Of a stretch of 64,000 bases of DNA, positions 33,612 through 44,363 are shown in pieces; the first letter of the stretch is position 1, and each line of letters starts with the position of its first letter. This stretch comes from Diphasiastrum complanatum (lineage: Eukaryota > Streptophyta > Lycopodiopsida > Lycopodiales > Lycopodiaceae). Both the position numbers and the translations under genes were made by a program. The stretch spans positions 49,511,928 to 49,575,927 of the forward strand of contig CM055102.1 of the NCBI GenBank assembly GCA_029204225.1, in the 5' to 3' direction. The notes beneath the pieces are model-generated. The model ran no database searches and was not told where the DNA came from. It saw only the letters and a program-made list of their open reading frames with translations.

Positions 33612-34116
33612 TCAGAAGCTGATAAAGGAGAAAGAAAGAAAAAACGACGAACCAAACGAAAGGATGACACGAAAGTTGTCGAGGATAAGTCATCAACTTC
33701 TAAAGTTAAAAAGTTTTGGAAGAGTAATATGGTTGACCTTAATAAAAATCCTCGAGGAAGAAATCTTCTAGCAAGTCAACGAACAAGTCTACGACTAAAG
33801 AAGATCTTAAAGATGACCCTGACTATGACCGCGATGCTGCAAAGTTATTTGCAAAAGATATCTTAGCAGAAGCAAAAGAAATTATCAACCCTGAACTTCA
33901 GTCAGCTGCTGCAGAGAAGGTGGTCACTTTCGAGGAAGAGGACGAAGAAATCGCGAAGACTAAATTGTCTAATGATGTTATCGACAAGCCAATCACAAAA
34001 TCAAAGACGAAGGACTATGACATCGTGATTGATATTGGATCTCTTCGTCCGAACATTACTTTTGAACAGCTGTTGGAAGATAACACTTATTACAGAAAGC
34101 AACTGAAAGGTCTTTC
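33612..34116 (+). pseudogene. Gypsy H gag-protease linker
   Basis: Coding-like but frame-shifted sequence. The last frame (from 33920) runs TFEEEDEEIAKTKL, then DIVIDIGSLRPNITFEQLL and stops at the Copia-2 insertion point. Its frame continues into sequence right of Copia-2. Confidence 0.6.
34112..34116. repeat. Copia-2 target site duplication (left)
   Basis: CTTTC, repeated exactly at 39986-39990 on the other side of the element. Confidence 0.9.
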
Positions 34117-34766
34117 TGTGAAAGATTTCAGATCCTTAAGATCCAATATACTTGAATGATCTTTGGTTAAAAAGAGAAATACACTACCAATTTCACCAAT
34201 GTAGAAAAATCAGCATCTACACACAATTTGAGATGCAAACACTAATAGAACTTGATCAAACTTGAATGAAATGATTATGTACTGTTGCTGTCCATACAAA
34301 ACCAGCAAGCTACTATATTTCACACGTGTGGATCCAAAAATAGCAAATATAGATCATTCTACACATAGAATTGCAAGTAATCACCAAAATAGTGCACCGA
34401 TGGATAGTAGAACCCAAGAGAACCATGTATAAGCATGAAATGAGATAGAGAAGAGAGAAGATGAATCTCTCCACGAGCTAAATCCTTTTATAACAGGTCC
34501 AAACCCTATTTGGCCACTTGGCTTTCCCACCAAAATGCTAACCCTACCAATTTTGGGTCTAGATTCAATGTACCCAACTTATTCAAATTGAATCTACTCA
34601 AACTCGCATTCTATCTTTCCCACACTTTCAAAAAGTGTTTATTTAAATGAAATTTAGACTAATGAACTTTGAAAAGTCAACCTCTAAGTCTAAAAGAAGT
34701 ATTGGCCTCAATATGCCAAATATGAAAATATTGCAAAATGTGATGAAACTAGTTGAATCTTTCACA
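34117..34766 (-). repeat. Copia-2 3' LTR
   Basis: 650 bp with perfect 10-bp terminal inverted repeats. It contains CACACGTGTG at 34321-34330 and a minus-strand TATAAAAGG-like box near 34487. Confidence 0.95.
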
Positions 34767-37700
34767 CTCCCTCTTCAACTAGTTTTAGCATAGACTTTGA
34801 TAATACTCCAAGTGAAGTCCTATGCTTCATGAACAAGTCTTTTCCCAATGCTTTGGTGAAGATATCAGCTACACATTCCCTTGAAGACACATGTTGAAGC
34901 TCCACCTCCTTTGCAATGACTGGCTCTCTCACAAAATGATATTGTATCTCAATATGCTTGCTCCTAGCATGAAAGATAGGATTGGATGCCATTCTTTGGG
35001 CTGATTGATTGTCACAAAAGATGAATGGGCTCTCTGAAAAATCCAGCAATAGCTCCATCACCTATGAAAATACAATAAGAACTAATGGATTTCCTATCCA
35101 TTACATCTCCAGCATAGTCTGAATCTGAAAATCCAAAAAGATTAGGTGATGATCCCTCATACAATATGCCAAAATCTCGAGTTCCAATGATGTACCTCAA
35201 AACTCTTCCTAGCTTCCAATGCTCCTCATTAGGATCTTGCATGAAGTGACTCAATCTTCCAACACAATAGCTTAGATCAGGTCTAGTAATGGTTAGATAG
35301 ATGAGTGAACCAACTAGCTTTCTATAGAGAGTAATGTCCTTGAAGGATCTTTCATTACCTCTTATAGTAAGCTTTACATGAGACTCCATAGGTGTATCAA
35401 TAGCTTTTGCATCTACCATATGAAATCTTTCTAGAATAGAATTAGCATACCTCTCTTGACAAATGAAAGTAGATTGAGAAGATCTAATGACTTCTATTCC
35501 TAAAATGTAATGCAAATTACAAAGATCATGCACCCCAAACTCCTTCTTAAGAGCATTCTTGATATCCTCCACATCTTGATTGTCTCCACCACTCAAGATG
35601 ATATCATCCACATAGATTAGCAAGATGGTAACATCATTTCCAGCAAACCTATAATAAAGTGAATGATCATACTCACTCATAACAAAGCCTTGAGAGAGTA
35701 AAAAAGTGTTAAGCTTAGCATACCAACTCCTTGGTGCTTGCTTAAGGCCATACAAACCCTTTTGTAGAAGACACACATGATTTGGCTTTGTTGATTAGAT
35801 GTAGCTCTCGGGTTGCTCCATGTATACTTCCTCCTCAAGATCGCCATTCAATAATGCATTTGAAATGTCCATTTGCCGTAGATCCCATCCATAAAGTGTA
35901 GCAAGTGAAATGATGACTCGAATGCTTACCATCTTTGCCACGGGTGAAAAGGTCTCATCATAGTCAATTCCTTGTTGTTGAGCATATCCTTTTGCCACTA
36001 ACCTTGCCTTGTACTTGTTGATAGATCCATCTTGGTTTATCTTCACCTTGGAGATCCATTTTCATCCAATAGCTTTCTTGTCCTTAGGCAACTCCACCAA
36101 TCTCCATGTTCCATTCTTCATAAGAGCTTGATACTCAAGATCCATTGCTTGGATCCACTCCTCCTCTTTCCTTGCTTGATCTACACTTGTAGGCTCATCC
36201 AAAGAGATTAGGAAAGCAACATAATTTCCAGAAACTACTTGCTTACCCTTTTGATCATATGTGAGCCTTGAAGGTACTTGTCTTTCTCTTGATGTTCTCC
36301 TTGGCTTTTGACTTGATGAAGGTCCATCATCACCACCATCCAAAGTAGGATCCTTCTCATCAACATCAAGAATGTTAGATCCATCTACTTTACCATCAAT
36401 CATGCTTGAAGACACCTTTGGAATGTTTCCCTCATCAAAAATGACATCTCTACCAACAATCACTTTGTTAGTAGAAGGAATGTAAACCTTGTAGGCTTTA
36501 CTTACCTCACTATATCCAACAAAAATACCTCTTCTTGAAGATGGATCCTCCTTGGTCCTATCATCAAGAGCAATGTTGACATAGCATGTGCATCCAAAGG
36601 TTCTTAGAAATTTGGCACTCGGCCTCCTCTTGAATAGCATCTCAAAAGGTGTCCTTCCATCCAAAATAGCACTCGGCCACCTATTGCACAAGAAATTGGC
36701 ACACAACAAAGCTTGATCCCAAAATGGTTTGTCAAGATTAGCACTTATACTCATAGCTTTAGCACTTTCACATAAAGTTCTATTATTCCTTTCAGCCACT
36801 CCATTTTGTTGTGGGGTTCTTGATGTTGTATACTCCCTCTTGATCCCATGCTCATCACAAAAGGCCTTGAACTTGTTAGATATGTACTCACCACCATTGT
36901 CACCTCTCAAGCACTTGATCTTTGTGAAAAATTGGTCCTCTCTTGCATTCTTGAACTTGACAAAGACATCATACACTTCATCCTTGCTCTTTAGTAGATA
37001 GATCCAACAAAATCTACTAAAATCATCAATGAATGTTACATACATCTTAGCTCCACTATTGCTAAATGTAGTAAATCCATGAATATCCGAATGTACAAGT
37101 TGAAAAGGCTTTGTAGATCTAGAAATAGATCTAGTATAAGGTAGTCTATGTGACTTAGACAAAGCACAAGACTCACAAACATGCTTGTCATTACTTAAGG
37201 AACTTGGAAGACCAATCACAACCTTCTTCCTTGCCATTACCTCCAATGACTTGAAGTTGAGGTGTCCCATCCTTTTGTGCCAAACCTCTTGAATAGAATT
37301 TTGCTCCCTTGCAACACATCCAACTTGGTTAGCAATAACACAAGCATCAAGTTTGAACAACTTCCCTTGCCTTTTACCTTTTCCAATCAAGACATCCTTC
37401 ATTTTGATCAAACAAGCATCTCCATAAAACTCCACCTTGAGGCCCTTACTTAGCATTTGACTCACACTAAGCAAATTCTTGGTAATAGTTGGAATAAACA
37501 AGACATCCTCCAAATGAACATTCCTATTTGTAGAGAGAGAAATAGGAATTGTGCCAATCCCTTTGATTGCACACTCACCATCATTGGCCTTGTAGATCAC
37601 CCTCTTGTCATCTCCATATGCCAACAAAGAAGTGAAGTACTCTTTGTGAAAGGTCATGTGTGAACTTGCTCCACTATCAATCCACCAAGGATCTAGATCT

Positions 37701-38150
37701 CCATCATTAGCAAGCATACATGAAGACATCACAAAAGCATCATCATTTGCATCTTGCACATCCAAACCATCCTCATCAAGAGTAAGATTACCTTGCTTGT
37801 CTCCTTGATCTCTCTTCTTCTTGTAGCACTCACTTGCAAAGTGTCCTTTGATGCCACAATAGAAGCACTTGAGCTTTGATTTATCCTTCTTTTTGCCACT
37901 TGAAGAAGCATCCACTTGATCTTGCCCTTTAGACCACTTGCTTTTGGTTTTGCCCTTGAATTTGCCCTTTGTGAACATAGCATCCTCTTGAAGTGTCGAT
38001 GTAGATCCACCTCTTGCTTGAAGCCTATATTCCTCATTGATAAAGATCTCTTGAAGATCCATCAAACTTGGCAAAGTCTTTTGAATAGCAATACTTTGAA
38101 CAATGTTAGCATGAGCATCCAACAAGCCATTAAGAATCACTTGAATAAGC
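34762..38150 (-). pseudogene. Copia-2 pol and gag C-terminus
   Basis: From gag residues SIKEGELIQVILNG onward the sequence tracks Copia-1. It has CCHC (CFYCGIKGHFASEC), protease DSGA, integrase zinc and DDE motifs (LVHSDIHG, LRGDNGGEY, VAERNNRT), RT with QMDISNALLNG and YVDD, and RNase H start FSDSDYAGD. Lesions: a stop at 36062 (AIG*KW where Copia-1 has a Cys), a stop at about 35793, and a frame-breaking deletion at about 35051 that joins GDGAI to LLDFSESP and removes the RNase H catalytic Glu. The last piece (34762-35061) keeps FCDNQSAQRM and VADIFTKAL. Confidence 0.85.
34767..34775 (-). other. Copia-2 polypurine tract
   Basis: Minus-strand AAGAGGGAG next to the 3' LTR, the same arrangement as Copia-1, including overlap with the end of the coding frame. 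Confidence 0.8.
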
Positions 38151-38167
38151 TCTCCTTCCTTAATGCT

Positions 38168-38312
38168 TTCTCGGGCGCCGCCCTCCCCCCCCTCTCTCTC
38201 TATGTCGGGAGACGAGTCGGGACGGCGGTCCCGAACATGCATAACCGAAACAACTCTCAGCAATGGATATCTTGGCTCTTGCAACGATGAAGAACGCAGC
38301 GAAATGCGATAC
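38168..38312 (+). rRNA. Captured ITS1/5.8S rDNA fragment (non-functional)
   Basis: A GC-rich insert in the AT-rich Copia-2 gag. Its right half (about 38245-38312) is the first 60-70 bases of 5.8S rRNA: CAACTCTCAGCAATGG, ATATCTTGGCTCTTG, AACGATGAAGAACGCAGCGA, AATGCGATACGT. The left half, with a run of Cs and CTs, would be the 3' end of ITS1. It lies on the strand opposite to gag. Copia-1 shows uninterrupted gag at the same place, so this is an insertion of about 145 bp. It shifts the gag frame. As a 5.8S fragment it lacks the rest of the gene and any flanking rDNA, so it is not an RNA gene. Confidence 0.85.
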
Positions 38313-38736
38313 GTAAATCTATGCAAGATAACTCATCATTCAATGCTTTCATTCTCAAAACAAAAGTACTTGGACTTTCTTCATTCTTTTGCAAACAAGA
38401 AAAGATTTTCCTTCTTAGAGTCAACACTCCAGAAGTAGACTTGGATTCATAAAGCTTCTTCAATAAATTCCAAGCTTCCAAAGATGATGTGCACTTACCA
38501 ACTTCCTTGAGAAGTTCATTGGTAGCATTCATCTTTATCATGTGTAGAGCCTTCTTGGCCCTCTTGTCATACCTCAATTGATCTTGTTGTGTTGCTGGTC
38601 TCTCCTCCAAACCTACAACAATATCCAAAACATCATTCATCTCAAGAAGTGACTCCATCCTCACTTTCCATAATGAATGGTTACTTGAGGTAAGCCTATC
38701 ATTGGCTTCCAACATGACTCCAATTGAGGATGCCAT
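38257..38736 (-). pseudogene. Copia-2 gag N-terminal half
   Basis: A 159-codon frame starting MASSIGVMLEANDRLTSSNH, collinear with Copia-1 gag residues 1-140 (LWKVRMESLLEMNDVLDIVVG, VGKCTSSLEAWNLLKKLYESKS). It runs into the antisense rDNA insert after ELSCIDL and ends there at an artificial stop at 38257. Confidence 0.85.
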
Positions 38737-39324
38737 GTAGCAATGACCTGATCTTCTCTTTCAACTTGTTTCAATGCACAAAGCACTCATTTGAACGACA
38801 ACAAATGCTTTCAAAAGAAACCACCAAGATTTGAAACTATCTCACAAATTCTCTTCTAGCACTTATCCAAGCAAATCAACACATAGAATCATGGAATCTT
38901 GATCAACCTATGATCTATCCTCAATCTAATGACTTTCGCAACTTCCTAAGATTTAAACACACTCAAATGAAGTCCAGCAACCTCACTATCTAGAGATCCA
39001 ATCAAAATTAGGGTTTTGACAAAATCACAAAAAATTGACTATTCCAAATCTACATGCAAATGCTGAAAATTTGATATGCAATCTATAAGCCACCACTTAG
39101 GCTGAACCAATGATCCAAAAATCGGCCAAATCTAGCATGTGAATTCAAAAAATGGAATTGAACAAGTATATTGACCTATTTAGTGTTTTGATCTACAAAA
39201 GATCCAATCTACAAAAGCAAAAATTCCGATTTTGGTGTAGAATCCTCTCTAGCATGCTCTAGACTTGATATCTTCACCAAATCATTGATAGATCTGATTT
39301 CCTCCCTCATAACTTGAAACACAA

Positions 39325-39336
39325 GCTCTGATACCA
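39325..39336 (-). other. Copia-2 primer binding site
   Basis: Plus-strand GCTCTGATACCA, exact complement of the tRNA-iMet-type site, abutting the 5' LTR at 39337. Confidence 0.95.
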
Positions 39337-39985
39337 TGTGAAAGATTTTAGATCCTTAAGATCAAATCTACTTGAATGATCTTTGGTTAGAAAGAAAAAT
39401 ACACTACCAATTTCACCAATGTAGAAAAATCAGCATCTACACAGAATTTGAGATGCAAACACTAATAGAACTTGATCAAACTTGAATGAAATAATTATGT
39501 ACAGTTGCTGTCCGTACAAAACCAGCAAGCTACTGTATTTCACACGTGTGGATCCAAAAATAGCAAATATAGATCATTCTACACATAGAATTGCAAGCAA
39601 TCACCAAAATAGTGCACAATGGATAGTAGAACCCAAGAGAACCATGTATAAGCATGAAATGAGATAGAGAAGAGAGAATATGACTCTCTCCATGAGTTAC
39701 ATCCTTTTATAGCAGGTCCAAACCCTATTTGGCCACTTGACCTTCCCACCAAAATGCTAACCCTACCAATTTTGGGTCTAGATTCAATGTACCCAACTTA
39801 TTCAAATTGAATCTACTCAAACTCGCATTCTATCTTTCCCACACTTTCAAAAAGTGTTTATTTAAATGAAATTTAGACTAATGAACTTTGAAAAGTCAAC
39901 CTCTAAGTCTAAAACAAGTTTTGGCCTCAATATGCCAAATATGAAAATATTGCAAAATGTGATGAAACTAGCTGAATCTTTCACA
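39337..39985 (-). repeat. Copia-2 5' LTR
   Basis: 649 bp, TGTGAAAGAT...ATCTTTCACA. It has CACACGTGTG at 39541-39550 and a minus-strand CTATAAAAGG box near 39705, where the 3' LTR has one base changed. Confidence 0.95.
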
Positions 39986-39990
39986 CTTTC

Positions 39991-40360
39991 TGCTCCTAAA
40001 AAGAAGAAAAAAGTTTCTTTGCCAGATGCTGATGTTTTTGTCTATTGATTTAGGTGATCTCGGTGCACCTGAAATTGATGTTACCATTGCAGGATGCCTG
40101 ATCGAAAAAGTGCCAATTGATTCTAGTTCCAGTGTAAACATAATAACAGAAGACACAGCTCATGCTTTGGGACTGACTGACATTCAACCGACATAGCGAA
40201 ACATCAAGCTAGCTGATTCGACGCGACGAAAACCTGTTGGAGAACTGAAGGATGTCACTGTTTACATTCAAGCCAAGCCATTCACAATGAATTTCATAGT
40301 TATCAAACCACTTGATTTGTCATCTTATTCTGTGCTAATTGGACGGTCTTGGCTTTATCA
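39991..40360 (+). pseudogene. Gypsy H protease
   Basis: After a lysine run (KKKKK near 40000) the frame gives IDSSSSVNIITEDTAHALGL, then ADSTRRKPVGELKDVTVYI and SSYSVLIGRSWL. This is the retropepsin fold of plant Gypsy elements, with the catalytic Asp followed by SSSS where relatives carry Gly residues. A TAG at about 40194 and frame changes disable it. Confidence 0.65.
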
Positions 40361-41096
40361 ATCAAACACAAATGTTCATTGGAAATCAGAGAGTTGAGAT
40401 TTCAAACTGGTGAGACCAATAATCGAGGTAAGCCAGCAGAGCAAATAATCACCTGGAGTTGTGACAAATATGAAGGTGAAACTCCTTTGTCTGACACCAG
40501 TTTTATCTCAGAAGAATCTTCTTATGCATTAAATATTTTTTCCAATGCATTTGACATCGAAGTGCAGTACTTTGAATGTTATGAGAATGTTGACAAAGAA
40601 GAATTCTTCGATGCCTGCAACGCTGAAGCGGATGTTTCGTATGAAGAAATTGAAGTTGCAGATACGAACTCAAAAGAGTGATGATTCGAGTGATGAATTT
40701 GAACACGAATTTGGTAACAAGAACCAGATTGACAACCAAAATACATCTGTTGAGTCAACCATGCGTGAAATTCATGGCCATACCAAGGCCAGTATGACAG
40801 AAGGTATCATATTACCAGATTCTACTGAACTAATTAAACTTGCACCTGGCAGATTTGTGCATGTTTCAAAGTCACTTGGAGAATCAAAGTTGGCGGAATT
40901 CACTGAATTATTGAAGGAGTATCAAGATGTTTTTGCCTGGTCGCTCGACGATTTGAAATGTATACCTGCAGAATTTGAAGAGCATCGTATTGATCTTAAA
41001 GAAGATGTTGTACCTATTCGACAGAGACAGTATTGTCTCAATCCCAAGTACTCTCTCATGGTTAAGGATGAACTCAACAAGCACCTTAAGACATGA
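40361..41096 (+). pseudogene. Gypsy H protease-RT linker
   Basis: Two overlapping frames carry ITWSCDKYEGETPLSDTSF and an acidic stretch. They continue with REIHGHTKASMTEGIILPDS, FVHVSKSLGESKLAEFTELLKEYQDVFAWSLDDLKCIP and YSLMVKDELNKHL. It is the best local match to the fragment at 475-1241. One frame change lies near 40680. Confidence 0.75.
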
Positions 41097-41830
41097 ATTA
41101 TCTATCCTGTCTTAAGCATTGAATGGGTTTCACCCATTGTTGTCATCCAAATAAGAAGATTGGCAAAATACGAATATGCCAGGATTTTCGCAAACTCAAT
41201 GCTGCCACAAGGAAGGACCATCATCCTCTGCCCTTCACTGATTCCATCTTAGATCAGGTTGCTGGTGAAGAGCGTTACAGTTTCTGTGACGGATTTTCTG
41301 GATATAATCAGGTTGGAGTGCAAAAGGAGGATCGTTCAAAGACCACATTCACTACGGATTGGGGCACTTATGCCTACAACAAAATGCCCTTTGGTCTTTG
41401 TAAAAAATAGCTACTTTTTAGCGAATCATGATGTTAATTTTCGATGCCTACCTAAGAACCTTTCTAGAAATATTTATTGATGATTTCTGTGTATATAGTG
41501 ATATCAAGACACACCTACAGAAGCTGAAATTAACATTGCAACGATGTCGAGATACTTGTTTATCCCTTCATCCAGAGAAATGCTTTTTCGGTATGAAAGA
41601 AGGAATATTACTCAGACACAGGATATCTAACAGAGGAATAGAAGTCGACAAAGATAAAGTCAAGCTAAAGAAGCTCCAGTTACCAACCAATTTACGTGAA
41701 CTAAGAGCTTTCTTAGGACATGTTAGCTATTATCGGAGATTTATTGAAAATCATGCTTCTATTGTTGTCTCTCTTACACATCTACTGAAGAAACAAGTGG
41801 AATACTTGTGGACGAATAAACAGTAGAAAG
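41097..41830 (+). pseudogene. Gypsy H reverse transcriptase
   Basis: GKIRICQDFRKLNAATRKDHHPLPFTDSILDQVAG, then YSFCDGFSGYNQV with the first catalytic Asp, FTTDWGTYAYNKMPFGLC, and after a frame change FLEIFIDDFCVYSD with active site FIDD. The connection domain follows (LRAFLGHVSYYRRFI). Stops near 41094, 41408 and 41824 break it. Confidence 0.85.
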
Positions 41831-42573
41831 CATTCGAAGAACTTAAGCAAAGGTTGATCAATGCTCCTATTTTGAAACCACCCAATTGGGCTATTTTATT
41901 TCATAGTTATGTTGATGTTTCTGCATTTGCTATTGGCGTCTGTCTGAGCAAAAGGATGACCAGAAGAATGATCATCCCATTTACTATGCGAGTCGACAGC
42001 TCAGTGCCTCAGAGAAGAATTATTCGGCTACAGAAAGGGAAGCACTTGGCATAATTTTCACTGTTAAGAAATTTTGGCATTATTTGTTGGGATATGCATT
42101 TATTTTTCATGTTGATCACTATGGTCTTAAGTATCTTGTAAATAAACTAGATCTATCAGGACAAATTGCTCGATGGGTTCTACTTCTGCAGGAATTCACT
42201 TATCAAGTAGAACTTTGCCAAGGAAAGTACCATACAAATGCTGATTATCTATCGCGACTCAGCACTGAGAAAAATGAAGAACCAATTAATGATGATTTTC
42301 CAGACGAACATCTATTTGAAATTTCTTCCACCAATTCGTTATATTCTGATATCGTTACTTATCTCAAGGACCAGATATATCCGGATGGTTATGATTTGGA
42401 GAAAATGACAGTTTTTTAATATAAGGTAGTACCTTATACGATTATGAACAATGTTCTGTACTAGCTTGGTGCTAATCATCAGCTACGAAGATGTCTCAAA
42501 ACAACAGATATTAAAAAGGTTGTTCAAGCCTTACATTCAGAAGATGCTGGAGGACACTTTGCCTTAAAGAACA
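41831..42573 (+). pseudogene. Gypsy H RNase H and integrase stub
   Basis: RNase H: LFHSYVDVSAFAIGVCLSK, then in another frame YASRQLS-like and ATEREALG-like wording near 42000-42050, FHVDHYGLKYLVN, and NADYLSRLS. A linker leads to a truncated HHCC region HSEDAGGHFALKNI, where integrase homology ends abruptly at about 42573. The rest of the integrase zinc finger, the catalytic core and the C-terminus are missing. Confidence 0.8.
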
Positions 42574-44260
42574 TAGTGGACCCCTCAATAATCTTATCCG
42601 AAGTTAGTACTGAATTTGTGGACTCCATCCACTCCATCTCTGAGGTAGACTTCAAAGTACATGTGCGAGAAAATTTTTTCACTATTACTGAAGACCTGTT
42701 CTGCACAGCCCTCAGATTACCATTGGATGGAAAGATTGTTTCGAAAAACATAGACTCCGTGAACGAAGCGGCACATTTTTTGAGCAATTGTTTCGTACCC
42801 ACAAAGGGGTACAAAATTTCAATGATCAGAGATACGACATTCAAACTGTTCTGTAAATATGCCAATCAAGCAATATTTTTGATGGATGCGGATGCGACAA
42901 TTTCAGTCCAAAATTTTGGTTACATATTGGACGCATTAGCTGGAAATCCAGTTTGCTTCGGTGTGATTACATACAAGGCTTTTTTGCGGTGGATCAAACA
43001 TCAAAAGTTTGGAGCACATGTTTCTCAATTGTGCGCTCATTTTGAAATTTTGACTGATCAAGAGAAAACCATGCTGATAGGAAGGATGTTGGCTCCAAAG
43101 CCAATTGATCTTTCCAGCCTCCTGACCTGCCTATTCCGGTTACATCAGATGCGGCACCAGCAGTCGAAGTAGTAGCTGCTATGGAGATAGATAGTGCAAC
43201 TTCACAACAAGCTGCAGTTGATACTAATTCTATGGATACAGATGTTGCTGCTGTTGCTGATTCTTAAAATCCAGCATCTGCTTTCACATCTCAGAAGCAG
43301 CAGAGTGCATCTACCTCGGAAGATGATGCAACTCAATCTGATATGTCAAAAAAGGCTCGAGCAACTGTTGAAGGCGACAATGGGGCACCTGCTGAAGATG
43401 AAGAGGAACCAGACAACCAGCCCCAGTGGTTTCGCACCATGACCGAAAGAGCGAAGAACTTAGTGGCTAAAGTTTATGAGTTTGACAAGTACCACCAAAA
43501 AATCACCATGGAATTTCTCAACTCAGAAAGGAGATGCCAAGACTCTCTAAAGGAGTCCTACGAGAAGATCGATTTGCTTGAATCAGACAACACAAAGCTA
43601 ATTGAAAGAAATCGTTCTCTTGAAACACAACTTCAGACGGTAATAAAAGAAGTTGATTTTTCGAAGCAGACAAATAAGGCGATTGAGGCCAAGTCTGACA
43701 ATTTTCAAACTTAAAATAATTCTTTGAAGCAGCAAGTTTTGGCTGCAAATCAACACAACGTCACTCTCCAGAAATATTTACAAGAGGAGCGAATGACACG
43801 AATAAAGACAGAAGCTGCTCTTTCTCTAAGCACCAATGTAGGGTCAATCACAGTCGACCTCACGAAGCTGAACTAGCTCCAAGGCCAGATGCTCAAAAAT
43901 TATTTTTTGAGTCAAGTTCTTGCAACCGCTCGAAGATGCGAAGGCACTTGTCGAGGAAGAGTTGGCTGAGCTGAAGGAGCTCTCGAGTGAAGCCACTCCA
44001 TCTTGCAACGGGCCCGATTCACATGAAGAATACCTTTAGGCCCTGCTCCACATCGACGACCCCACACAGCAACTTCAAGCTGTGCTTGCTTGCTCCGGAG
44101 CCTCAGACCATCCTGAATATTTGGAGGCAGTCGCGAAGATTGACAAGCTCGCATAGGAGCTGTCAGATATCAAGCAACAATTGGAAGATCAGAAGCTGGC
44201 TGCTGAGTTGCAAACTCAGGATTTGACAACTGCATCTACACAACCAAAGTGAACACGTTG
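42574..44260 (+). pseudogene. Extra ORF downstream of Gypsy H pol (coiled coil)
   Basis: About 560 codons in three frames. The N-terminal 200-residue domain (42576-43172) includes DFKVHVRENFFTITEDLFCTALRLPLDG, AAHFLSNCFVP and AFLRWIKHQKFGAHVSQLCAHFEIL. A Ser/Thr/Gln/Ala-rich linker follows. A clear coiled coil (43490-43860) has LESDNTKLIERNRSLETQLQTV. More glutamate-rich sequence runs to a stop near 44250. No signal peptide or membrane helix is visible. It has the same place and architecture as the extra ORF after Gypsy B pol. The N-terminal pattern resembles putative plant transposon protein domains, but I could not check this. Several stops (43170, 43267, 43712) make it inactive. Confidence 0.55.
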
Positions 44261-44363
44261 TAATCAGTCGAAGGTATGTGCTGACAAATTCCATGCATTT
44301 GCTGAATGCTTCTAGAAATGGTGTCCACATGTATTTAATATTGAAATGCAATGGCGTGTGGAT

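Larger units (their letters stand above)
34117..39985 (-). mobile_element. Copia-2: complete but inactivated Copia element
   Basis: A minus-strand relative of Copia-1 with 650-bp (34117-34766, 3') and 649-bp (39337-39985, 5') LTRs ending TGTGAAAGAT/ATCTTTCACA. It has an abutting primer site (39325-39336), a polypurine tract (34767-34775) and a CTTTC target duplication at 34112-34116 and 39986-39990. By eye the LTRs differ at roughly two dozen sites, so it is older than Copia-1. The interior has an rDNA insertion in gag, stops at about 36062 and 35793, and a deletion in RNase H. It interrupts Gypsy H between gag and protease. Confidence 0.95.
32031..44340 (+). mobile_element. Gypsy element H, split by Copia-2, integrase deleted
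   Basis: A plus-strand Ty3/Gypsy element: putative LTR, tRNA-Asp-type primer site, gag, then a nested Copia-2 (34117-39985), then protease, RT, RNase H, a stub of integrase, and an extra ORF to about 44260. Gag reading frame and protease sequence line up when the nested element and one CTTTC copy are ignored. No 3' LTR is seen; the element stops near 44360, where an unrelated Copia LTR begins. Primer type and domain wording place it with the Athila/Tat group. Confidence 0.8.

Noticed and set aside
38168-38312. A working 5.8S rRNA gene
   Set aside because: Only the first part of 5.8S is present, with no 18S, 26S or ITS2 next to it, inside a dead retrotransposon.
42574-44260. Retroviral-type envelope gene
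   Set aside because: Position fits an env-like slot, but no signal peptide, membrane anchor or cleavage site is visible; called an extra ORF of unknown role.
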